Shown here: positions 10,937-24,008 of the stretch, in pieces | Position numbering within the stretch: the stretch's first letter is position 1 | Layout of the letters: each line of letters opens with the position of its first letter | Notes under the pieces: model-generated | The model's input: only the letters and a program-made list of their open reading frames with translations | Told to the model about the DNA's origin: nothing | Database searches by the model: none | Position numbers and translations under genes: made by a program | Assembly: GCF_000181515.1 (NCBI RefSeq) | Contig: NZ_ABCG01000003.1 | Span: 124,001-188,000 of the forward strand | Direction of reading: 5' to 3' | From: Erythrobacter sp. SD-21 | GTDB taxonomy: Bacteria; Pseudomonadota; Alphaproteobacteria; Sphingomonadales; Sphingomonadaceae | DNA length: 64,000 nucleotides

Positions 10937-13153
10937 TTACTTGTGGTACTTCGCGTAAGTCAGGTCGAAGCGATCGGCGTCCATGACCTTGGTCCAGGCC
11001 TTGACGAAATCGCGCACGAACTTCTCTTCGTTGCCGTTCTCGGCATAGACTTCCGCCACTGCGCGCAGGCGCGAATTGGAGCCGAAGACGAGGTCGGTGC
11101 GCGTGGCGCGCCACAGCTCCTTGCCGGTCTTGCGGCAGGTGCCGACGAATTCCTCGTCGCCGCTGTCGTCGACCTCCTTCCAGATCACGCCCATGGCGAG
11201 CAGGTTTTTGAAGAAGCTGTTGTCGAGCTTGCCCAGCGTCTCGGTCAGCACGCCAATACGGTCGCCGTGGGTGGTGTGTTTGGTCACCGCACCCATGGCG
11301 CGCAGGCCGCCGACCAGCACGGTCATCTCGGGGATCGAGAGGCCGAGCAGGTGTGCACGGTCGACCAGCATATCCTCGGTCTTCACCGAAGCCTTGGTCT
11401 TGAGGTAGTTGCGGAAACCGTCGGCAAAGGGCTCCAGCGGCTCCCAGCTTTCGGCGTCGAAGTCCTCGCGCTTCGCATCGCCGCGACCCGTTGTAACGGG
11501 CACGGAAATGTCGAAACCGGCGTCCTTCGCCGCCTTCTCGACTGCCGCCGAACCGGCAATGACGATGGCGTCGGCCATCGAAATGCTGCCGCGGATTTCA
11601 TCGAGCTTGGAGAGGACCTGGCCCAATTCCTCGGGATCGTTGACCTTCCAGTTCTTGATCTCGTCGAAGCGGATATGCGCGCCATTGGCGCCGCCGCGAT
11701 GGTCCGAGTTGCGATAGGTCGAGGCCGAGGCCCAGGCCGCCTTGACGAGTGCCGCAAGGCCGAGGCCGCTGTCGAGGACCTTCGACTTGAAGGCGGACAG
11801 GTCGCTGTCCGAAACCTGCGAACCGGCGGGGACGGGGTCCTGCCAGATCAGGTCTTCTTCGGGCACTTCGGGGCCGAGGTAGCGGACCTTGGGACCCATG
11901 TCGCGGTGGCACAGCTTGAACCATGCGCGGGCGAAAGCATCGTCGAGCGCCGCCTGGTCGTCGCGGAAGCGTTCGGAAATCTTGCGATATTCCGGGTCGC
12001 GCTTCAGCGCCATGTCGGCGGTGGTCATCATGGTCGGGACCTTCTTGGACGGATCGCGCGCGTCGGGCGTCATGTCCTCGGGGTCCGGATTGACCGGCTG
12101 CCACTGGTTCGCGCCCGCAGGCGACTGGACCAGCTCGTAATCGTATTTGAACAGCAGGCGGAAGTAGTCGCCGCCCCACTGCGTCGGGTTCGGGGTCCAC
12201 GCGCCTTCGATGCCCGAAGTCGTGATGTGGCCCTTGCCGATTTCCTCGGGGTCGGTCAGCCAGCCGAAGCCCATCGAATGGAGGCCTTCGCCTTCCGGAG
12301 CGCCGCTGAACGTGTCCGAGGGCTTGGCGCCATGCGCCTTGCCGAAGGCGTGCCCGCCCGCGGTCAGCGCGACGGTTTCCTCATCGTTCATGGCCATTCG
12401 GGCGAAGGTCTCGCGCATGTCGCGCGCCATGCCCTCGGCGTCGTGCGGGTTGCCGCCCGGTCCTTCGGGGTTAACGTAGATGAGGCCCATCTGAATCGCG
12501 GCGAGCGGGTTTTCGAGCGCGCGACCCTCATCGGGATGGATGCGGGTTTCGGCGCCCGTATCGACCCATTTTTCTTCCGTCCCCCAATAGACGGTTTCGG
12601 GATCGAACACGTCCTTGCGGCCGCCGCCGAAGCCGAAGACGGGGCCGCCCATGCTCTCGATCGCGACATTGCCGGTGAGGATGAAAAGGTCGGCCCAGCT
12701 GATATGCTTGCCGTATTTCTGCTTGATCGGCCACAACAGGCGGCGCGCCTTGTCGAGGTTTCCATTATCGGGCCAGCTGTTCAATGGGGCGAAGCGCTGC
12801 TGGCCACTGCCGCCGCCGCCGCGCCCGTCGCCGGTGCGATAGGTTCCGGCTGCGTGCCAGGCCATGCGGATGAAGAAGGGGCCGTAATGACCGTAGTCTG
12901 CCGGCCACCACTCCTGGCTGTCGGTCATCAGGTCGGTGAGGTCCTTTTTGAGCGCCTGGTAATCGAGCGCGTTGAAGGCCTCGCAATAATCGAAGTCCTC
13001 GCCCATCGGATCGGCCGCGCGGCCGCCTTCGGTAAGGATTTCGAGATCGAGCTGATCGGGCCACCAGTCGCGGTTGCGGCGGCCGAAGAGGTCGCGTGTG
13101 CCGCTGTCTCCGGTGAAGGGGCAGCCGCTGATATCTCCGGTTTTGGCGTCCAT
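10937..13153 (-). CDS. katG: Bifunctional catalase-peroxidase
   Basis: A 738-residue class I haem peroxidase that removes hydrogen peroxide. The distal site [11 protein letters not shown] places Arg96, Trp99 and His100. The proximal His is in [11 protein letters not shown] near residue 262. Full length indicates the usual duplicated N- and C-terminal peroxidase domains. A strong terminator follows, and the upstream region holds an inverted repeat also partly found before ahpC. It sits beside ahpF and ahpC, so this is a peroxide-defence cluster. No oxyR is present in the window. Confidence 0.97.
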   Translation of the reverse strand: MDAKTGDISGCPFTGDSGTRDLFGRRNRDWWPDQLDLEILTEGGRAADPMGEDFDYCEAFNALDYQALKKDLTDLMTDSQEWWPADYGHYGPFFIRMAWHAAGTYRTGDGRGGGGSGQQRFAPLNSWPDNGNLDKARRLLWPIKQKYGKHISWADLFILTGNVAIESMGGPVFGFGGGRKDVFDPETVYWGTEEKWVDTGAETRIHPDEGRALENPLAAIQMGLIYVNPEGPGGNPHDAEGMARDMRETFARMAMNDEETVALTAGGHAFGKAHGAKPSDTFSGAPEGEGLHSMGFGWLTDPEEIGKGHITTSGIEGAWTPNPTQWGGDYFRLLFKYDYELVQSPAGANQWQPVNPDPEDMTPDARDPSKKVPTMMTTADMALKRDPEYRKISERFRDDQAALDDAFARAWFKLCHRDMGPKVRYLGPEVPEEDLIWQDPVPAGSQVSDSDLSAFKSKVLDSGLGLAALVKAAWASASTYRNSDHRGGANGAHIRFDEIKNWKVNDPEELGQVLSKLDEIRGSISMADAIVIAGSAAVEKAAKDAGFDISVPVTTGRGDAKREDFDAESWEPLEPFADGFRNYLKTKASVKTEDMLVDRAHLLGLSIPEMTVLVGGLRAMGAVTKHTTHGDRIGVLTETLGKLDNSFFKNLLAMGVIWKEVDDSGDEEFVGTCRKTGKELWRATRTDLVFGSNSRLRAVAEVYAENGNEEKFVRDFVKAWTKVMDADRFDLTYAKYHK

Positions 13154-13233
13154 GTAATCGCTCTCCTCTCAAATAAAGACTCGGTCTCCCGTCCGAGAAT
13201 GAAAGCGACCCTGAACCTCCCCCGGTAATTCGT

Positions 13234-13263
13234 CCAATCGATTAAACGGGTCAAATTGATTGG
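13234..13263. promoter_or_regulatory. Inverted repeat upstream of katG, candidate regulator site
   Basis: Ten-base arms (13234-13243 and 13254-13263) match at nine positions around a ten-base spacer, 81 bases or more upstream of the katG start. The left arm contains AATCGATTAA, which also occurs upstream of ahpC. The position suits an OxyR-type LysR activator, but no regulator gene is visible here and the spacing differs between the two genes. Confidence 0.35.
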
Positions 13264-13301
13264 CTGAGGCGATTTTGCGGTGCGGCGAGCCATCCATGCG
13301 A

Positions 13302-13336
13302 AAAGCGCCGCCATCCCGCTGGAATGACGACGCTTT
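13302..13336 (-). terminator. Intrinsic terminator of ahpF
   Basis: On the minus strand, arms at 13336-13322 and 13316-13302 can form 15 base pairs (three of them G-U) around a five-base loop, ending in TTTT. It lies 20 bases past the ahpF stop and insulates katG from ahpF transcription. Confidence 0.85.
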
Positions 13337-13356
13337 CATGTCCGGTTGGTGACCGA

Positions 13357-14946
13357 TCAGGCGGCTTCGGCGATATCCTCGACCGGTTCGGTGCGGATCA
13401 GATAGTCGAAGGCGGAGAGGCCGGCCTTGGAGCCTTCGCCCATCGCCACCACGATCTGCTTGTAGGGCACGTCGGTCACGTCGCCCGCGCCGAATACGCC
13501 GGGCAGGTTGGTACGGCCTTCCTCGTCGGTGACAATCTCGCCGAACCTGGTCAGTTCGAGACCGCTGCCCTCGAGCCATTCGGTGTTGGGCACCAGGCCG
13601 ATCTGGACGAAAACGCCTTCCAGGTCGATGCGGCGCTCATCGCCCGATGTGCGATCCTTCAGCACGAGGCCGTCGACCTTTCCGTCCGTGCCGGTGATTT
13701 CGGTAGTCTGGCCGCTGGTGACGATTTCGACATTGCTCATGCTCCGCAGCTTTTTCTGGAGCACGTCGTCGGCGCGAAGCCTGTCGTCATATTCGATCAA
13801 CGTCACATGGCCGACGATCTTGGCAAGGTCGATCGCGGCCTCGACACCCGAATTGCCGCCGCCGATCACTGCGATGCGCTTGCCCTTGAACAGCGGGCCG
13901 TCGCAGTGCGGGCAATAGGCCACGCCCTTGTTGCGATATTCCGCCTCGCCCGGAACGCCGAGGTTGCGCCAGCGCGCACCCGTCGCAAGGATAAGGCTGC
14001 GGGCCTTGAGGCTTGCGCCATTGCCCAGCTCGACTGTGTGCAGGCCGCCTTCTTCCTTAGCCGGAACGAGCTTCACGGCTTTGGCGAGGTTCATCAGGTC
14101 GATTTCGTTCTCGCCGACCTGGCTTTCGAGCTGGCCAGCCAGTTTCGGGCCTTCGGTATAGGCGGTGCCGGGCAGGTTCTCGATGCCGAGCGTGTCGTGC
14201 AGCTGTCCGCCGAAGCGTTCGGCCGCGATGCCGGTGCTAAAGCCCTTGCGCGCGGTGTAGATGCCGGACGCCGCACCTGCCGGTCCGCCACCAACGATAA
14301 GCACCTCGAAGGGCTCCTTGGCCGACAGTTTCTCGGCCGCCTTGGCGTCCGCTCCGGTGTCGATCTTGGCGAGGATCTCGGCCAGTTCCATCTTGCCGTT
14401 GTAGAAGGGCTCGCCGTTGAGGAAGGTTGCGGGCACGGCCATGACGTCGCGCTTTTCGACCTCTTCCTGATAGGTGCCGCCCTCGATAAGCGTCGCGGTG
14501 ATGCGCGGATTCTCCAGCGCCATCAGCGTCAGCGCCTGCACCACATCGGGGCAGTTGTGGCAGGAAAGCGAGAAATACATTTCGAAATGGAAATCGCCTT
14601 CGATCCCGCGAACCTGTTCGAGGAGGTCGGCGTCGACCTTGGGCGGATGGCCGCCGGCCCACAACAGGGCGAGCACCAGCGAAGTGAACTCGTGGCCCAT
14701 CGGCAGGCCGGCAAACCGGATCCATTTTTCCGCATCGCTCGCGCGGCGGATGACGAAGCTGGGCTTGCGTTCGTCGGTGCCGTCGAAGCTGGCGCTGACC
14801 ATCTCGTGCAGCGCGGCAATTTCCTCGAGCAGTTCACGCGTTTGCCGCGATTTGTCGTCATCGCCCAGCGAGGCGACGAGTTCGACCGGCTCACGCAGGT
14901 TCGTGAGGTAGGTCTTGAGCTGCTGGGTAAGGTTCGCATCGAGCAT
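13357..14946 (-). CDS. ahpF: Alkyl hydroperoxide reductase subunit F
   Basis: A 529-residue flavoprotein that passes electrons from NAD(P)H to AhpC. The N-terminal thioredoxin-like module carries Cys129 and Cys132 (CHNCP). The FAD-binding motif [14 protein letters not shown] is near residue 215, the redox-active CPHCDG near 350 and the nucleotide-binding [12 protein letters not shown] just after. It lies downstream of ahpC on the same strand, but a strong hairpin between them should reduce read-through. Confidence 0.96.
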   Translation of the reverse strand: MLDANLTQQLKTYLTNLREPVELVASLGDDDKSRQTRELLEEIAALHEMVSASFDGTDERKPSFVIRRASDAEKWIRFAGLPMGHEFTSLVLALLWAGGHPPKVDADLLEQVRGIEGDFHFEMYFSLSCHNCPDVVQALTLMALENPRITATLIEGGTYQEEVEKRDVMAVPATFLNGEPFYNGKMELAEILAKIDTGADAKAAEKLSAKEPFEVLIVGGGPAGAASGIYTARKGFSTGIAAERFGGQLHDTLGIENLPGTAYTEGPKLAGQLESQVGENEIDLMNLAKAVKLVPAKEEGGLHTVELGNGASLKARSLILATGARWRNLGVPGEAEYRNKGVAYCPHCDGPLFKGKRIAVIGGGNSGVEAAIDLAKIVGHVTLIEYDDRLRADDVLQKKLRSMSNVEIVTSGQTTEITGTDGKVDGLVLKDRTSGDERRIDLEGVFVQIGLVPNTEWLEGSGLELTRFGEIVTDEEGRTNLPGVFGAGDVTDVPYKQIVVAMGEGSKAGLSAFDYLIRTEPVEDIAEAA

Positions 14947-15002
14947 GGACGGACTCCGGGCGTGGGTTGCGGACGGGGTTTTGAAGATCAGGGGAGTTGG
15001 AA

Positions 15003-15041
15003 AAGGCCCGGGGCGGGGGGGAGGGAGATGCCCCGGGCCTT
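15003..15041 (-). terminator. Strong hairpin between ahpC and ahpF
   Basis: Arms 15003-15014 and 15030-15041 are a perfect 12-bp inverted repeat with a 15-base purine/pyrimidine-biased loop, followed by TTTT on the minus strand. It lies between the ahpC stop and the ahpF start. This fits an intercistronic terminator giving more ahpC than ahpF mRNA. Confidence 0.85.
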
Positions 15042-15119
15042 CCAGCGACCCAAGTTATGGGCTCGGGCTCTTGTAGGCGAGCGCCTCTATGTGCGCCCAC
15101 CTTAACGGGAGATTTCCGC

Positions 15120-15686
15120 TTAGATCTTGCCGACGAGATCGAGCGAAGGTGCCAGCGTGTCGCTGCCTTCTTCCCACGCGGCCGGGCAGACCTGGCCGGG
15201 GTTGGCGCGGACGTACTGGGCGGCCTTGATCTTGCGGGCGAGTTCGTTGGCGTTGCGGCCGACGCCTTCGCAGGTCTGTTCCATGATCTGGATCACGCCG
15301 TCCGGGTCGACAACGAAGGTCGCACGATCGGCAAGGCCAGCGCCTTCACGCAGCACGTCGAAATTGCGCGCAAGGACGTGGTTCTGGTCGCCGAGGAAGG
15401 GGAAGTTCAGCTTGCCGATCTTCTCGCTGGTGTCGTGCCAGGCCTTGTGGCTGAAGTGCGTGTCGGTCGACACGGCGTAGACTTCGACGTCCATTTTCTG
15501 GAGCATGTTGTACTGCTCGCCAAGGTCTTCGAGTTCGGTCGGGCAGACAAAGGTGAAGTCGGCCGGATAGAAGAAGAAGACGGCCCACTTGCCCTTCACG
15601 TCTTCGTCGGTGACGTCGAAAAAGTCCTTGCCGGCCTGGAAGGCGGTAGCGTTGAACGGCTTGATGGTGCTTCCGATGATACCCAT
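15120..15686 (-). CDS. ahpC: Alkyl hydroperoxide reductase subunit C (peroxiredoxin)
   Basis: A 188-residue typical 2-Cys peroxiredoxin that reduces peroxides using AhpF. The peroxidatic cysteine is Cys48 in DFTFVCPTE, and the resolving cysteine is in [10 protein letters not shown] near the C terminus. The start [11 protein letters not shown] has GGAG nine bases upstream and matches family length (187-188). The longer frame upstream would add 30 unrelated residues. Confidence 0.97.
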   Translation of the reverse strand: MGIIGSTIKPFNATAFQAGKDFFDVTDEDVKGKWAVFFFYPADFTFVCPTELEDLGEQYNMLQKMDVEVYAVSTDTHFSHKAWHDTSEKIGKLNFPFLGDQNHVLARNFDVLREGAGLADRATFVVDPDGVIQIMEQTCEGVGRNANELARKIKAAQYVRANPGQVCPAAWEEGSDTLAPSLDLVGKI

Positions 15687-15784
15687 GGTTTTCTCCGTTA
15701 ATCGGGTTTGAAACTGATGGGCTTCAGATAGGGGCTGTTGCGATGCACAAAAGCGATATGTTGCGATTGCGAGCATCGGAATAA

Positions 15785-15801
15785 TCGATTAACTGCATCG
15801 A
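15785..15801. promoter_or_regulatory. TCGAT-N7-ATCGA dyad upstream of ahpC
   Basis: A short inverted repeat about 100 bases before the ahpC start. It overlaps AATCGATTAA (15783-15792), a ten-base word shared with the katG upstream region. Candidate OxyR-type site, by position only. Confidence 0.3.
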
Positions 15802-15883
15802 ACTTTCGAAAAGTGCAACGAAGCCTCTGGAGGGTTGCGTTTTTAGCAAGGCTGCCTCGCGCAAATCGTTGACGGGGTGGTTC

Positions 15884-16438
15884 TCAGTCGAGAAGAAGTG
15901 CCAATCGTACACGTCCGGTACCGGAGCGGATCAGCCCGATCTTTCGGGCCGCAGCGGTCGAGAGATCAATGACGCGGTTGCCGTGGAAAGGGCCCCGGTC
16001 ATTGATGCGAACGACGACTGCTTGACCACTGCGGGGGTTTGTTACGCGGACCTTGCTGCCAAGCGGCAAGAAGCGATGCGCAGCGGTCAGCTGCGAAGGG
16101 TCGAACGCCTCCCCGCTGGCAGTAAGGTTTCCAGCCAGTTCGCTACCGTAATAGCTGGCCTCTCCATCGGCCATCGGGCTTTCGGAGGCGGCGGGCTCGG
16201 GTTCGGTTGTGGGCCGCTCTGCAATCGTCGTCCGCGGTTCGATGTCGGCTACCTTCTTTGCATCGACACTCGCCAGGCCCTTGCCCAATCTCACGACTTC
16301 GGGCGACTGGCTTTCGCTGAATGCGACCCCGCCCAGGGCCAGGCCCAGCGCGGTCACAGCGCCAAGGCCGATAGCCAGGTTCCTGCGTTGCGCCTTCAAG
16401 CGCATGAACGCCTTTAATCGTTCACGACGGGAGGGCAT
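15884..16438 (-). CDS. RlpA-like septal ring lytic transglycosylase/lipoprotein-like protein
   Basis: A 184-residue protein with a basic N terminus and a hydrophobic segment (LAIGLGAVTALGLALGGVAF, about residues 21-40), so it is exported or membrane-anchored. The C-terminal ~95 residues are a double-psi beta-barrel of the RlpA type: GEASYYGSELAGNLTASGE, LPLGSKVRVTNPRSGQ and INDRGPFHGNRVIDLS, including the conserved Asp of NDRGPF. RlpA proteins cut or bind denuded glycan strands at the septum. There is no SPOR domain. aroC lies upstream on the same strand, with 119 bases between. Confidence 0.88.
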   Translation of the reverse strand: MPSRRERLKAFMRLKAQRRNLAIGLGAVTALGLALGGVAFSESQSPEVVRLGKGLASVDAKKVADIEPRTTIAERPTTEPEPAASESPMADGEASYYGSELAGNLTASGEAFDPSQLTAAHRFLPLGSKVRVTNPRSGQAVVVRINDRGPFHGNRVIDLSTAAARKIGLIRSGTGRVRLALLLD

Positions 16439-16557
16439 TGAATGGGTGTGTTCGGTTGTTTCTTGCGGTCTACTCACGCTGAATAAAGCGGCTGACGCAA
16501 CGCGATGTTCCGAAGTCGTTCCGCGGCAACGGCTTTCGAGCCAAGGCGGGGTTCGAT

Positions 16558-17625
16558 TCACCCACACTGCGCCCGGTGGAGCAGTTTGTGATCTGCCAGC
16601 ACCAGCGCCATCATCGCTTCGACCACCGGCGTGCCGCGGATGCCGACGCAGGGATCGTGGCGGCCCTTGGTGCGCACTTCGGTGGCCTTGCCTTCGCGGT
16701 CGATGCTGGCGACGGGGGTGAGGATCGAGCTGGTCGGCTTGAAGGCCACGCGGCAAACTACCGGCTGGCCAGTCGAGATCCCGCCTGCGATACCGCCTGC
16801 GTGGTTGGCCGCGAACTCGGGGCCGTTCTCGCTGGGCGACATGGCATCGGCGTTCTGTTCGCCGGTCAGGCGTGCCGCGTCGAAGCCGTCGCCGATCTCC
16901 ACGCCCTTAATGGCGTTGATGCTCATCATGCCGCCCGCCAGGTCGCTGTCGAGCTTGGCATAGACCGGAGCACCCCAGCCAGGGGGAACCCCCGTCGCCA
17001 CGCATTCGACCACTGCGCCGAGCGAGGAGCCGGCCTTGCGGGCATCATCGACCAGCTTTTCCCAGCGTTTCGCGGCCTCCGCATCGGGGCACCAGAAGGG
17101 ATTGCGGGCGATTTCGTCGCGGTCGAAATTGGCCGGGTCGATCCGGTCGCCGCCAATTTCCGCGACATAGGCGAGGATGCGTACCTCGCCGATCACCTTG
17201 CGCGCCACCGCGCCTGCCGCCACGCGCATCGCCGTTTCGCGCGCGCTCGACCGTCCACCGCCGCGGTAGTCGCGAAAGCCGTATTTCGCGTCATAGGCGT
17301 AGTCGGCGTGGCCGGGCCGATAGGTGTTGGCGATCTCCGAATAGTCCTTCGATCGCTGGTCCGTGTTTTCGATCAGCAGGCTGATCGGCGTGCCGGTCGT
17401 TTCGCCCTTGAACACGCCCGACAGGATGCGGACCGCGTCCGGTTCCTTGCGCTGGGTGGTGAATTTGTTCTGCCCCGGCTTGCGTGCATCGAGGAAGGGC
17501 TGGATGTCGGCCTCGCTCAGCGCGATGCCCGGCGGGCACCCGTCGACCACCGCGCCGATCGCGGGGCCATGGCTTTCGCCCCAGGTAGTGAAGCGAAGCA
17601 CGCGTCCGAATGTGTTCCAGCTCAT
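16558..17625 (-). CDS. aroC: Chorismate synthase
   Basis: Last step of the shikimate pathway, EPSP to chorismate, using reduced FMN. The 355-residue product shows all three family signatures: [18 protein letters not shown] near the N terminus, [20 protein letters not shown] in the centre, and [18 protein letters not shown] near the end. The start MSWNTFG is the family N terminus; upstream in-frame sequence is Arg-rich and not conserved. It diverges from ruvA. Confidence 0.97.
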   Translation of the reverse strand: MSWNTFGRVLRFTTWGESHGPAIGAVVDGCPPGIALSEADIQPFLDARKPGQNKFTTQRKEPDAVRILSGVFKGETTGTPISLLIENTDQRSKDYSEIANTYRPGHADYAYDAKYGFRDYRGGGRSSARETAMRVAAGAVARKVIGEVRILAYVAEIGGDRIDPANFDRDEIARNPFWCPDAEAAKRWEKLVDDARKAGSSLGAVVECVATGVPPGWGAPVYAKLDSDLAGGMMSINAIKGVEIGDGFDAARLTGEQNADAMSPSENGPEFAANHAGGIAGGISTGQPVVCRVAFKPTSSILTPVASIDREGKATEVRTKGRHDPCVGIRGTPVVEAMMALVLADHKLLHRAQCG

Positions 17626-17896
17626 GCCCCGTGTCTTAGCGCATCGCGCCCCGCTGTCGAGCGGAGCGCGCGCCAAGATTTTCCTACCCGGCATGAAGGC
17701 GGCATGGTGGCGCCATGACCAGACCCCAAGCTTCCGCTCCGGCGATTCCTTCCCCAGGACCGTGTTCCAAGTGTTCCAGCCTGACGGGTCCGCCCCCGTG
17801 GTTCACAACTTCGATCCAACACTGGCCAAGCGCGCGGCGTTGGGGCAGGAACAAAACGCGCTCAAGCAGCGCAAGCGGTAGCGCAGAAAGAGACTC

Positions 17897-18502
17897 ATGA
17901 TTGCAAAGCTGAAGGGCCTGCTCGACGAAACCGGCGCCGACTGGGCGGTGATCGACGTCTCGGGCGTCGGTTATCTCGTCCACTGCTCGACCAAGACGCT
18001 CTCCAAGCTGGGCGAGAAGGGCGAGGCCTGCACCGTCTACACCGACCTGCAGGTGTCCGAGAACGACATGCGCCTGCTCGGTTTCGCCGAAGCGGCCGAG
18101 CGCGACTGGTTCCGCCTGCTCACGCAGGTGCAGGGCGTGGGTAGCAAGGTCGCACTGGCGATCCTCTCCGCGCTCTCGACCGGCGAGGTGCAGCAGGCCT
18201 GCTCCAACGGCGATGCCGCCACGGTGGCGCGCGCGCAAGGCGTGGGGCCGAAGCTGGCCGGACGGATCGTCAACGAGTTGAAGGACAAGGCGGGCGCGCT
18301 TCCGGGCGGCGGCGTTGGGGGCGGAACGGCTCCAGCCACACCCGCTGGCGGCGCGAGTGCCGATGCTGTGAGCGCGCTCGAGAACCTCGGCTTCAAGCCC
18401 GCCGTAGCTGCGCGCGCAGTGGCGGCAGCGCAGGGCGAACTGGGCGAAGGCGCGAGCGAGGGCGACCTCATCCGCGTCGCGTTGAAGAGGGCAGCGGGAT
18501 GA
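17897..18502 (+). CDS. ruvA: Holliday junction branch migration protein RuvA
   Basis: A 201-residue DNA-binding subunit that grips four-way junctions and loads RuvB. The N-terminal OB-fold (MIAKLKGLLDETGADWAVID), the paired helix-hairpin-helix region (VQGVGSKVALAILSAL and AQGVGPKLAGRIVNELKDK) and the C-terminal RuvB-contacting domain are all present. It opens an operon with a DsrE-type gene, a small membrane protein and ruvB. No ruvC is in the window. Confidence 0.96.
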   Translation: MIAKLKGLLDETGADWAVIDVSGVGYLVHCSTKTLSKLGEKGEACTVYTDLQVSENDMRLLGFAEAAERDWFRLLTQVQGVGSKVALAILSALSTGEVQQACSNGDAATVARAQGVGPKLAGRIVNELKDKAGALPGGGVGGGTAPATPAGGASADAVSALENLGFKPAVAARAVAAAQGELGEGASEGDLIRVALKRAAG

Positions 18503-19056
18503 AAAGCATGGCATTGAAGCTTGGCCTGATGAGCGCAGCGGCGGCGCTGCTGGCGACTGCGGTGAGCGCGCAGGACATGAGTGCGTTCAAAACCGGTCCG
18601 GTATTCGAGGGTTTCGGCCCTCATGCGCCGGTCGAGGGCGTCGAGATGTTCGCGCCCGATGCCGAACTTGCGCACAGTTTCGACGTCGCAGAACCCGCCA
18701 AGGACGGCAGCCGCAACCGCGGCTTCGAGAGCGCGGCGCGCTTCATCAACATGCATGTCGGGCATGGCGTGGCCGAAGAGAACATCCGCGTCGCCGTGGT
18801 GGTGCATGGCAAGGCGGTCCACGACTTGCTCTCGGCCGAGGGCTGGGCGGCGCACGATCTTGAAGGCGATCACGGCAGCGCTGCCATGGTCCGCGCGATG
18901 CTCGACCAGGGCGTGCGCTTCATCGTCTGCGGCCAAAGCGCGGCAGCCTATGGCGTGACCTGGGACGAGTTGATCGAGGGCGTCGAGATGGACCTCTCCG
19001 CCATGACCGCCCACGCCAGGCTCCAGCAACGCGGCTACACGGTGAACCCGTTCTGA
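18499..19056 (+). CDS. Exported DsrE/DsrF-like family protein
   Basis: A 185-residue protein with a cleavable signal peptide (cleavage near VSAQD, residues ~23-27) and a DsrE-like alpha/beta fold. The fold shows in AARFINMHVGHGV, IRVAVVVHGKAVHDLL and QGVRFIVCGQSAAAYGV. The cysteine in IVCGQSA is the one usually conserved in this family. Periplasmic DsrE relatives are linked to sulfur relay or thiol chemistry, but no substrate is known. The start overlaps the ruvA stop (ATGA), so it is translationally coupled to a DNA repair gene. Confidence 0.85.
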   Translation: MKSMALKLGLMSAAAALLATAVSAQDMSAFKTGPVFEGFGPHAPVEGVEMFAPDAELAHSFDVAEPAKDGSRNRGFESAARFINMHVGHGVAEENIRVAVVVHGKAVHDLLSAEGWAAHDLEGDHGSAAMVRAMLDQGVRFIVCGQSAAAYGVTWDELIEGVEMDLSAMTAHARLQQRGYTVNPF

Positions 19057-19087
19057 TGGTGGGACTGTGATTTTCGTTCGCGGGATA

Positions 19088-19324
19088 ATGGGCGACATCA
19101 AGCTCAACCCAGCGATAAAGCTGTGGGGCGGTCTGGGCTTGTTTCTGCTTGTTGCTGTCGGGGGTCTAGTGTTTCGAGTAGTAGACTACATGGAGAAGGC
19201 AGAAGAGTGCGCAGAAAAAGGCGGCGCTTGGACGGGAAGCTTGGTACCAGCGCGTTTGGGGACGTCGATATCCCTATCTGACGCGTGTGTATTCGAGCAC
19301 GAACAGCCTGGAGAAGAGTGGTGA
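19088..19324 (+). CDS. Small single-pass membrane protein in the ruv operon
   Basis: A 78-residue protein I do not recognise. Residues ~9-30 ([20 protein letters not shown]) form one transmembrane helix. A short C-terminal domain has two cysteines, at [10 protein letters not shown] and DACVFEHE. The sequence is less biased in base composition than its neighbours. The start could be the ATG used here or a GTG seven codons upstream. Its stop overlaps the GTG start of ruvB, so the four genes probably form one operon. Confidence 0.65.
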   Translation: MGDIKLNPAIKLWGGLGLFLLVAVGGLVFRVVDYMEKAEECAEKGGAWTGSLVPARLGTSISLSDACVFEHEQPGEEW

Positions 19325-20361
19325 CCGAACCCGTTGCCCTCCATTCGCCCGACCGGCAGCCGGAAGACCCGGATGCGGCGCTGCGGCCCAAGAGCCTCGC
19401 CGAGTTCGTCGGGCAGAAGGCGGCGCGCGAGAATTTGCGCGTGTTTATCGAAGCGGCCAAGAACCGCGGCGAGGCTATGGACCATGTGCTGTTCTTCGGA
19501 CCTCCGGGCCTCGGCAAGACCACGCTGGCGCAGATCGTTTCGAAAGAACTGGGCGTCGGCTTCCGCGCTACCAGCGGACCGGTGATCGCCAAGGCGGGCG
19601 ACCTTGCCGCGCTGCTCACCAATCTCGAGCCGAACGATGTTCTGTTCATCGACGAGATACACCGGCTCAATCCGGTGGTCGAGGAGGTGCTCTATCCGGC
19701 GATGGAAGACCGCGCGCTCGACATCATCATCGGGGAGGGGCCCTCGGCGCGCAGCGTGCGGATCGATCTTCCGCCCTTTACGCTGGTGGGCGCGACAACG
19801 CGACAGGGCTTGTTGACCACACCCTTGCGCGACCGTTTCGGCATTCCGGTGCGGCTCAATTTCTACACCGAGGACGAACTTCTCAAGGTGGTTACTCGCG
19901 GGGCGGGGCTGCTCGGAATGGGGATCGACGAGGGCGGTGCGCGCGAAATCGCCCGCCGTTCGCGCGGAACCCCGCGTGTCGCCGGGCGCCTGATGCGCCG
20001 CGTGCGCGATTTCGCGTCCGTGCTGGGCGAGCCGGTGGTGACCACCAGGGTCGCGGACGAGGCGCTGACCCGGCTGGAGGTCGACAGCCTCGGCCTCGAT
20101 GCAATGGACCGCCGCTACCTCACCATGATCGCCACCACCTACAAGGGCGGCCCGGTGGGCGTGGAGACGCTGGCAGCGGGCCTCAGCGAACCGCGCGATA
20201 CGGTGGAGGAAGTGATCGAACCCTATCTGATCCAGCTCGGCCTGATCGCGCGTACCGCGCGTGGGCGGATGCTGAACGATGGCGGCTGGAACCATCTGGG
20301 AATGCGACCCCCGCAGGCTTCTCAGCCGCCGCAGCGCGGTTTGTTCGAAGACGACGCCTAG
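19321..20361 (+). CDS. ruvB: Holliday junction branch migration helicase RuvB
   Basis: A 346-residue AAA+ motor that drives branch migration with RuvA. It shows Walker [13 protein letters not shown], Walker [11 protein letters not shown], sensor region [20 protein letters not shown] and a C-terminal winged helix. Translation starts at a GTG preceded by GGAG seven bases away, overlapping the upstream small gene. The stop shares a CTAG with the convergent 2OG-Fe(II) oxygenase gene. Confidence 0.97.
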   Translation: MTEPVALHSPDRQPEDPDAALRPKSLAEFVGQKAARENLRVFIEAAKNRGEAMDHVLFFGPPGLGKTTLAQIVSKELGVGFRATSGPVIAKAGDLAALLTNLEPNDVLFIDEIHRLNPVVEEVLYPAMEDRALDIIIGEGPSARSVRIDLPPFTLVGATTRQGLLTTPLRDRFGIPVRLNFYTEDELLKVVTRGAGLLGMGIDEGGAREIARRSRGTPRVAGRLMRRVRDFASVLGEPVVTTRVADEALTRLEVDSLGLDAMDRRYLTMIATTYKGGPVGVETLAAGLSEPRDTVEEVIEPYLIQLGLIARTARGRMLNDGGWNHLGMRPPQASQPPQRGLFEDDA

Positions 20362-21083
20362 GCGTTTTCGGCCGGTCCCGGACTGCGGCACCAGTCTTCC
20401 ATCCGGTACCACTGGGTCACGACATATTTGCGCCCGGCTTCGACCGGCATCCCTGCGTGGAGGGTCGCCGGGTTGGGATGACCGTGGCGGTCGACATTGT
20501 TCCAGGCGATGAGCAATCCCGGTTCGGGCGCGACGCTCAGGTCAAGCACGGGAAAATCTGTCTCGCCGCCAGCCTCTATCGCGTTGAGGTAGACCATGGC
20601 CGACCATGTCCTCTGGCCGCCACGGCGGCGTTCCAACTGCCAGTGCTCGCGTTCGACCCGGAAGAAGTCGCGATGGTGGCGGTATTCCTGCCCGACGTCA
20701 TAACGCTGGCCCTGAACGGTTTCGGCTTGCCGCCGTTCGAGGCCGAGAAGATCGTCGAGCTTCGCGCCCAGCGCCGCGACTTCAGGCTCCTCGGCGGAGA
20801 AATAGTGGGTCTGGCTGGTGCGCGCGCCGGTTCCGGTCGGGTCGGAAAACAGGGGCGAGGGAAGCAGATTGCTTTCGATCAGCTCGATCAGCCGCGTGCA
20901 TTCCGCTGGCGCGAGGAAGCCCGGCATCAGGAACAGTTCGGCCTTCTTGCCGCCCCGCTCGCTTACGCCGTCGGTTGCGCGCAACCGATCTGCCACCCTC
21001 CGGCCAATAGCGGAAAGGCGCGCGGGATCGGCTTTCTCGTCGAACTTTCCGAAGGCGAGGCGGCGGCGCAGCCAGTTCAGCAT
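20358..21083 (-). CDS. 2-oxoglutarate/Fe(II)-dependent oxygenase, prolyl 4-hydroxylase type
   Basis: A 241-residue protein with a C-terminal double-stranded beta-helix of the prolyl 4-hydroxylase alpha-subunit type. The iron ligands are the HxD pair in [11 protein letters not shown] and the distal His in [20 protein letters not shown], where the following Lys would bind 2-oxoglutarate. Bacterial relatives hydroxylate prolines or small substrates; the target is unknown. It is convergent with ruvB, sharing four bases, and lies downstream of acnA. Confidence 0.88.
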   Translation of the reverse strand: MLNWLRRRLAFGKFDEKADPARLSAIGRRVADRLRATDGVSERGGKKAELFLMPGFLAPAECTRLIELIESNLLPSPLFSDPTGTGARTSQTHYFSAEEPEVAALGAKLDDLLGLERRQAETVQGQRYDVGQEYRHHRDFFRVEREHWQLERRRGGQRTWSAMVYLNAIEAGGETDFPVLDLSVAPEPGLLIAWNNVDRHGHPNPATLHAGMPVEAGRKYVVTQWYRMEDWCRSPGPAENA

Positions 21084-21101
21084 TGCCGCCGCCCTGTTAG
21101 T

Positions 21102-23777
<2,676 letters not shown>

Positions 23778-24008
23778 GCGGGGCGTTTTCCTTTCGAGTG
23801 TGGGTTCGTCACCTGACCAATGGGCAGGGCGGTGAAATGTGCCGCGCCTGTGCGCCGGACAATGCAAAAAATCAAGGGTCGCCGCCCCTCAGAAACGCTT
23901 CATCGGGAACCAGAAAAGCTCTTCATCGGTTATTAAGGCACAATCTGGGCAATCGTTGTGCACGGCCAGGACGCCGGAAGCGCGCGGCCCACATGAGGAG
24001 TTTGTTAT

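Noticed and set aside
10943-13228. A 761-codon frame opposite katG
   Set aside because: It mirrors katG codon by codon and has no motifs. katG is certain.
17694-17881. A 62-codon plus-strand frame (ending ALGQEQNALKQRKR) between aroC and ruvA
   Set aside because: Third-position GC is high, but another frame in the same bases is also open, there is no ribosome binding site and no family match. Left unresolved and not listed as a gene.
23900-23940. GGAAC...CGGTT pair upstream of the 55-residue gene as an EcfG promoter
   Set aside because: The -10 box deviates (CGGTT in place of CGTT) and the leader would be long. Mentioned only as a weak resemblance.
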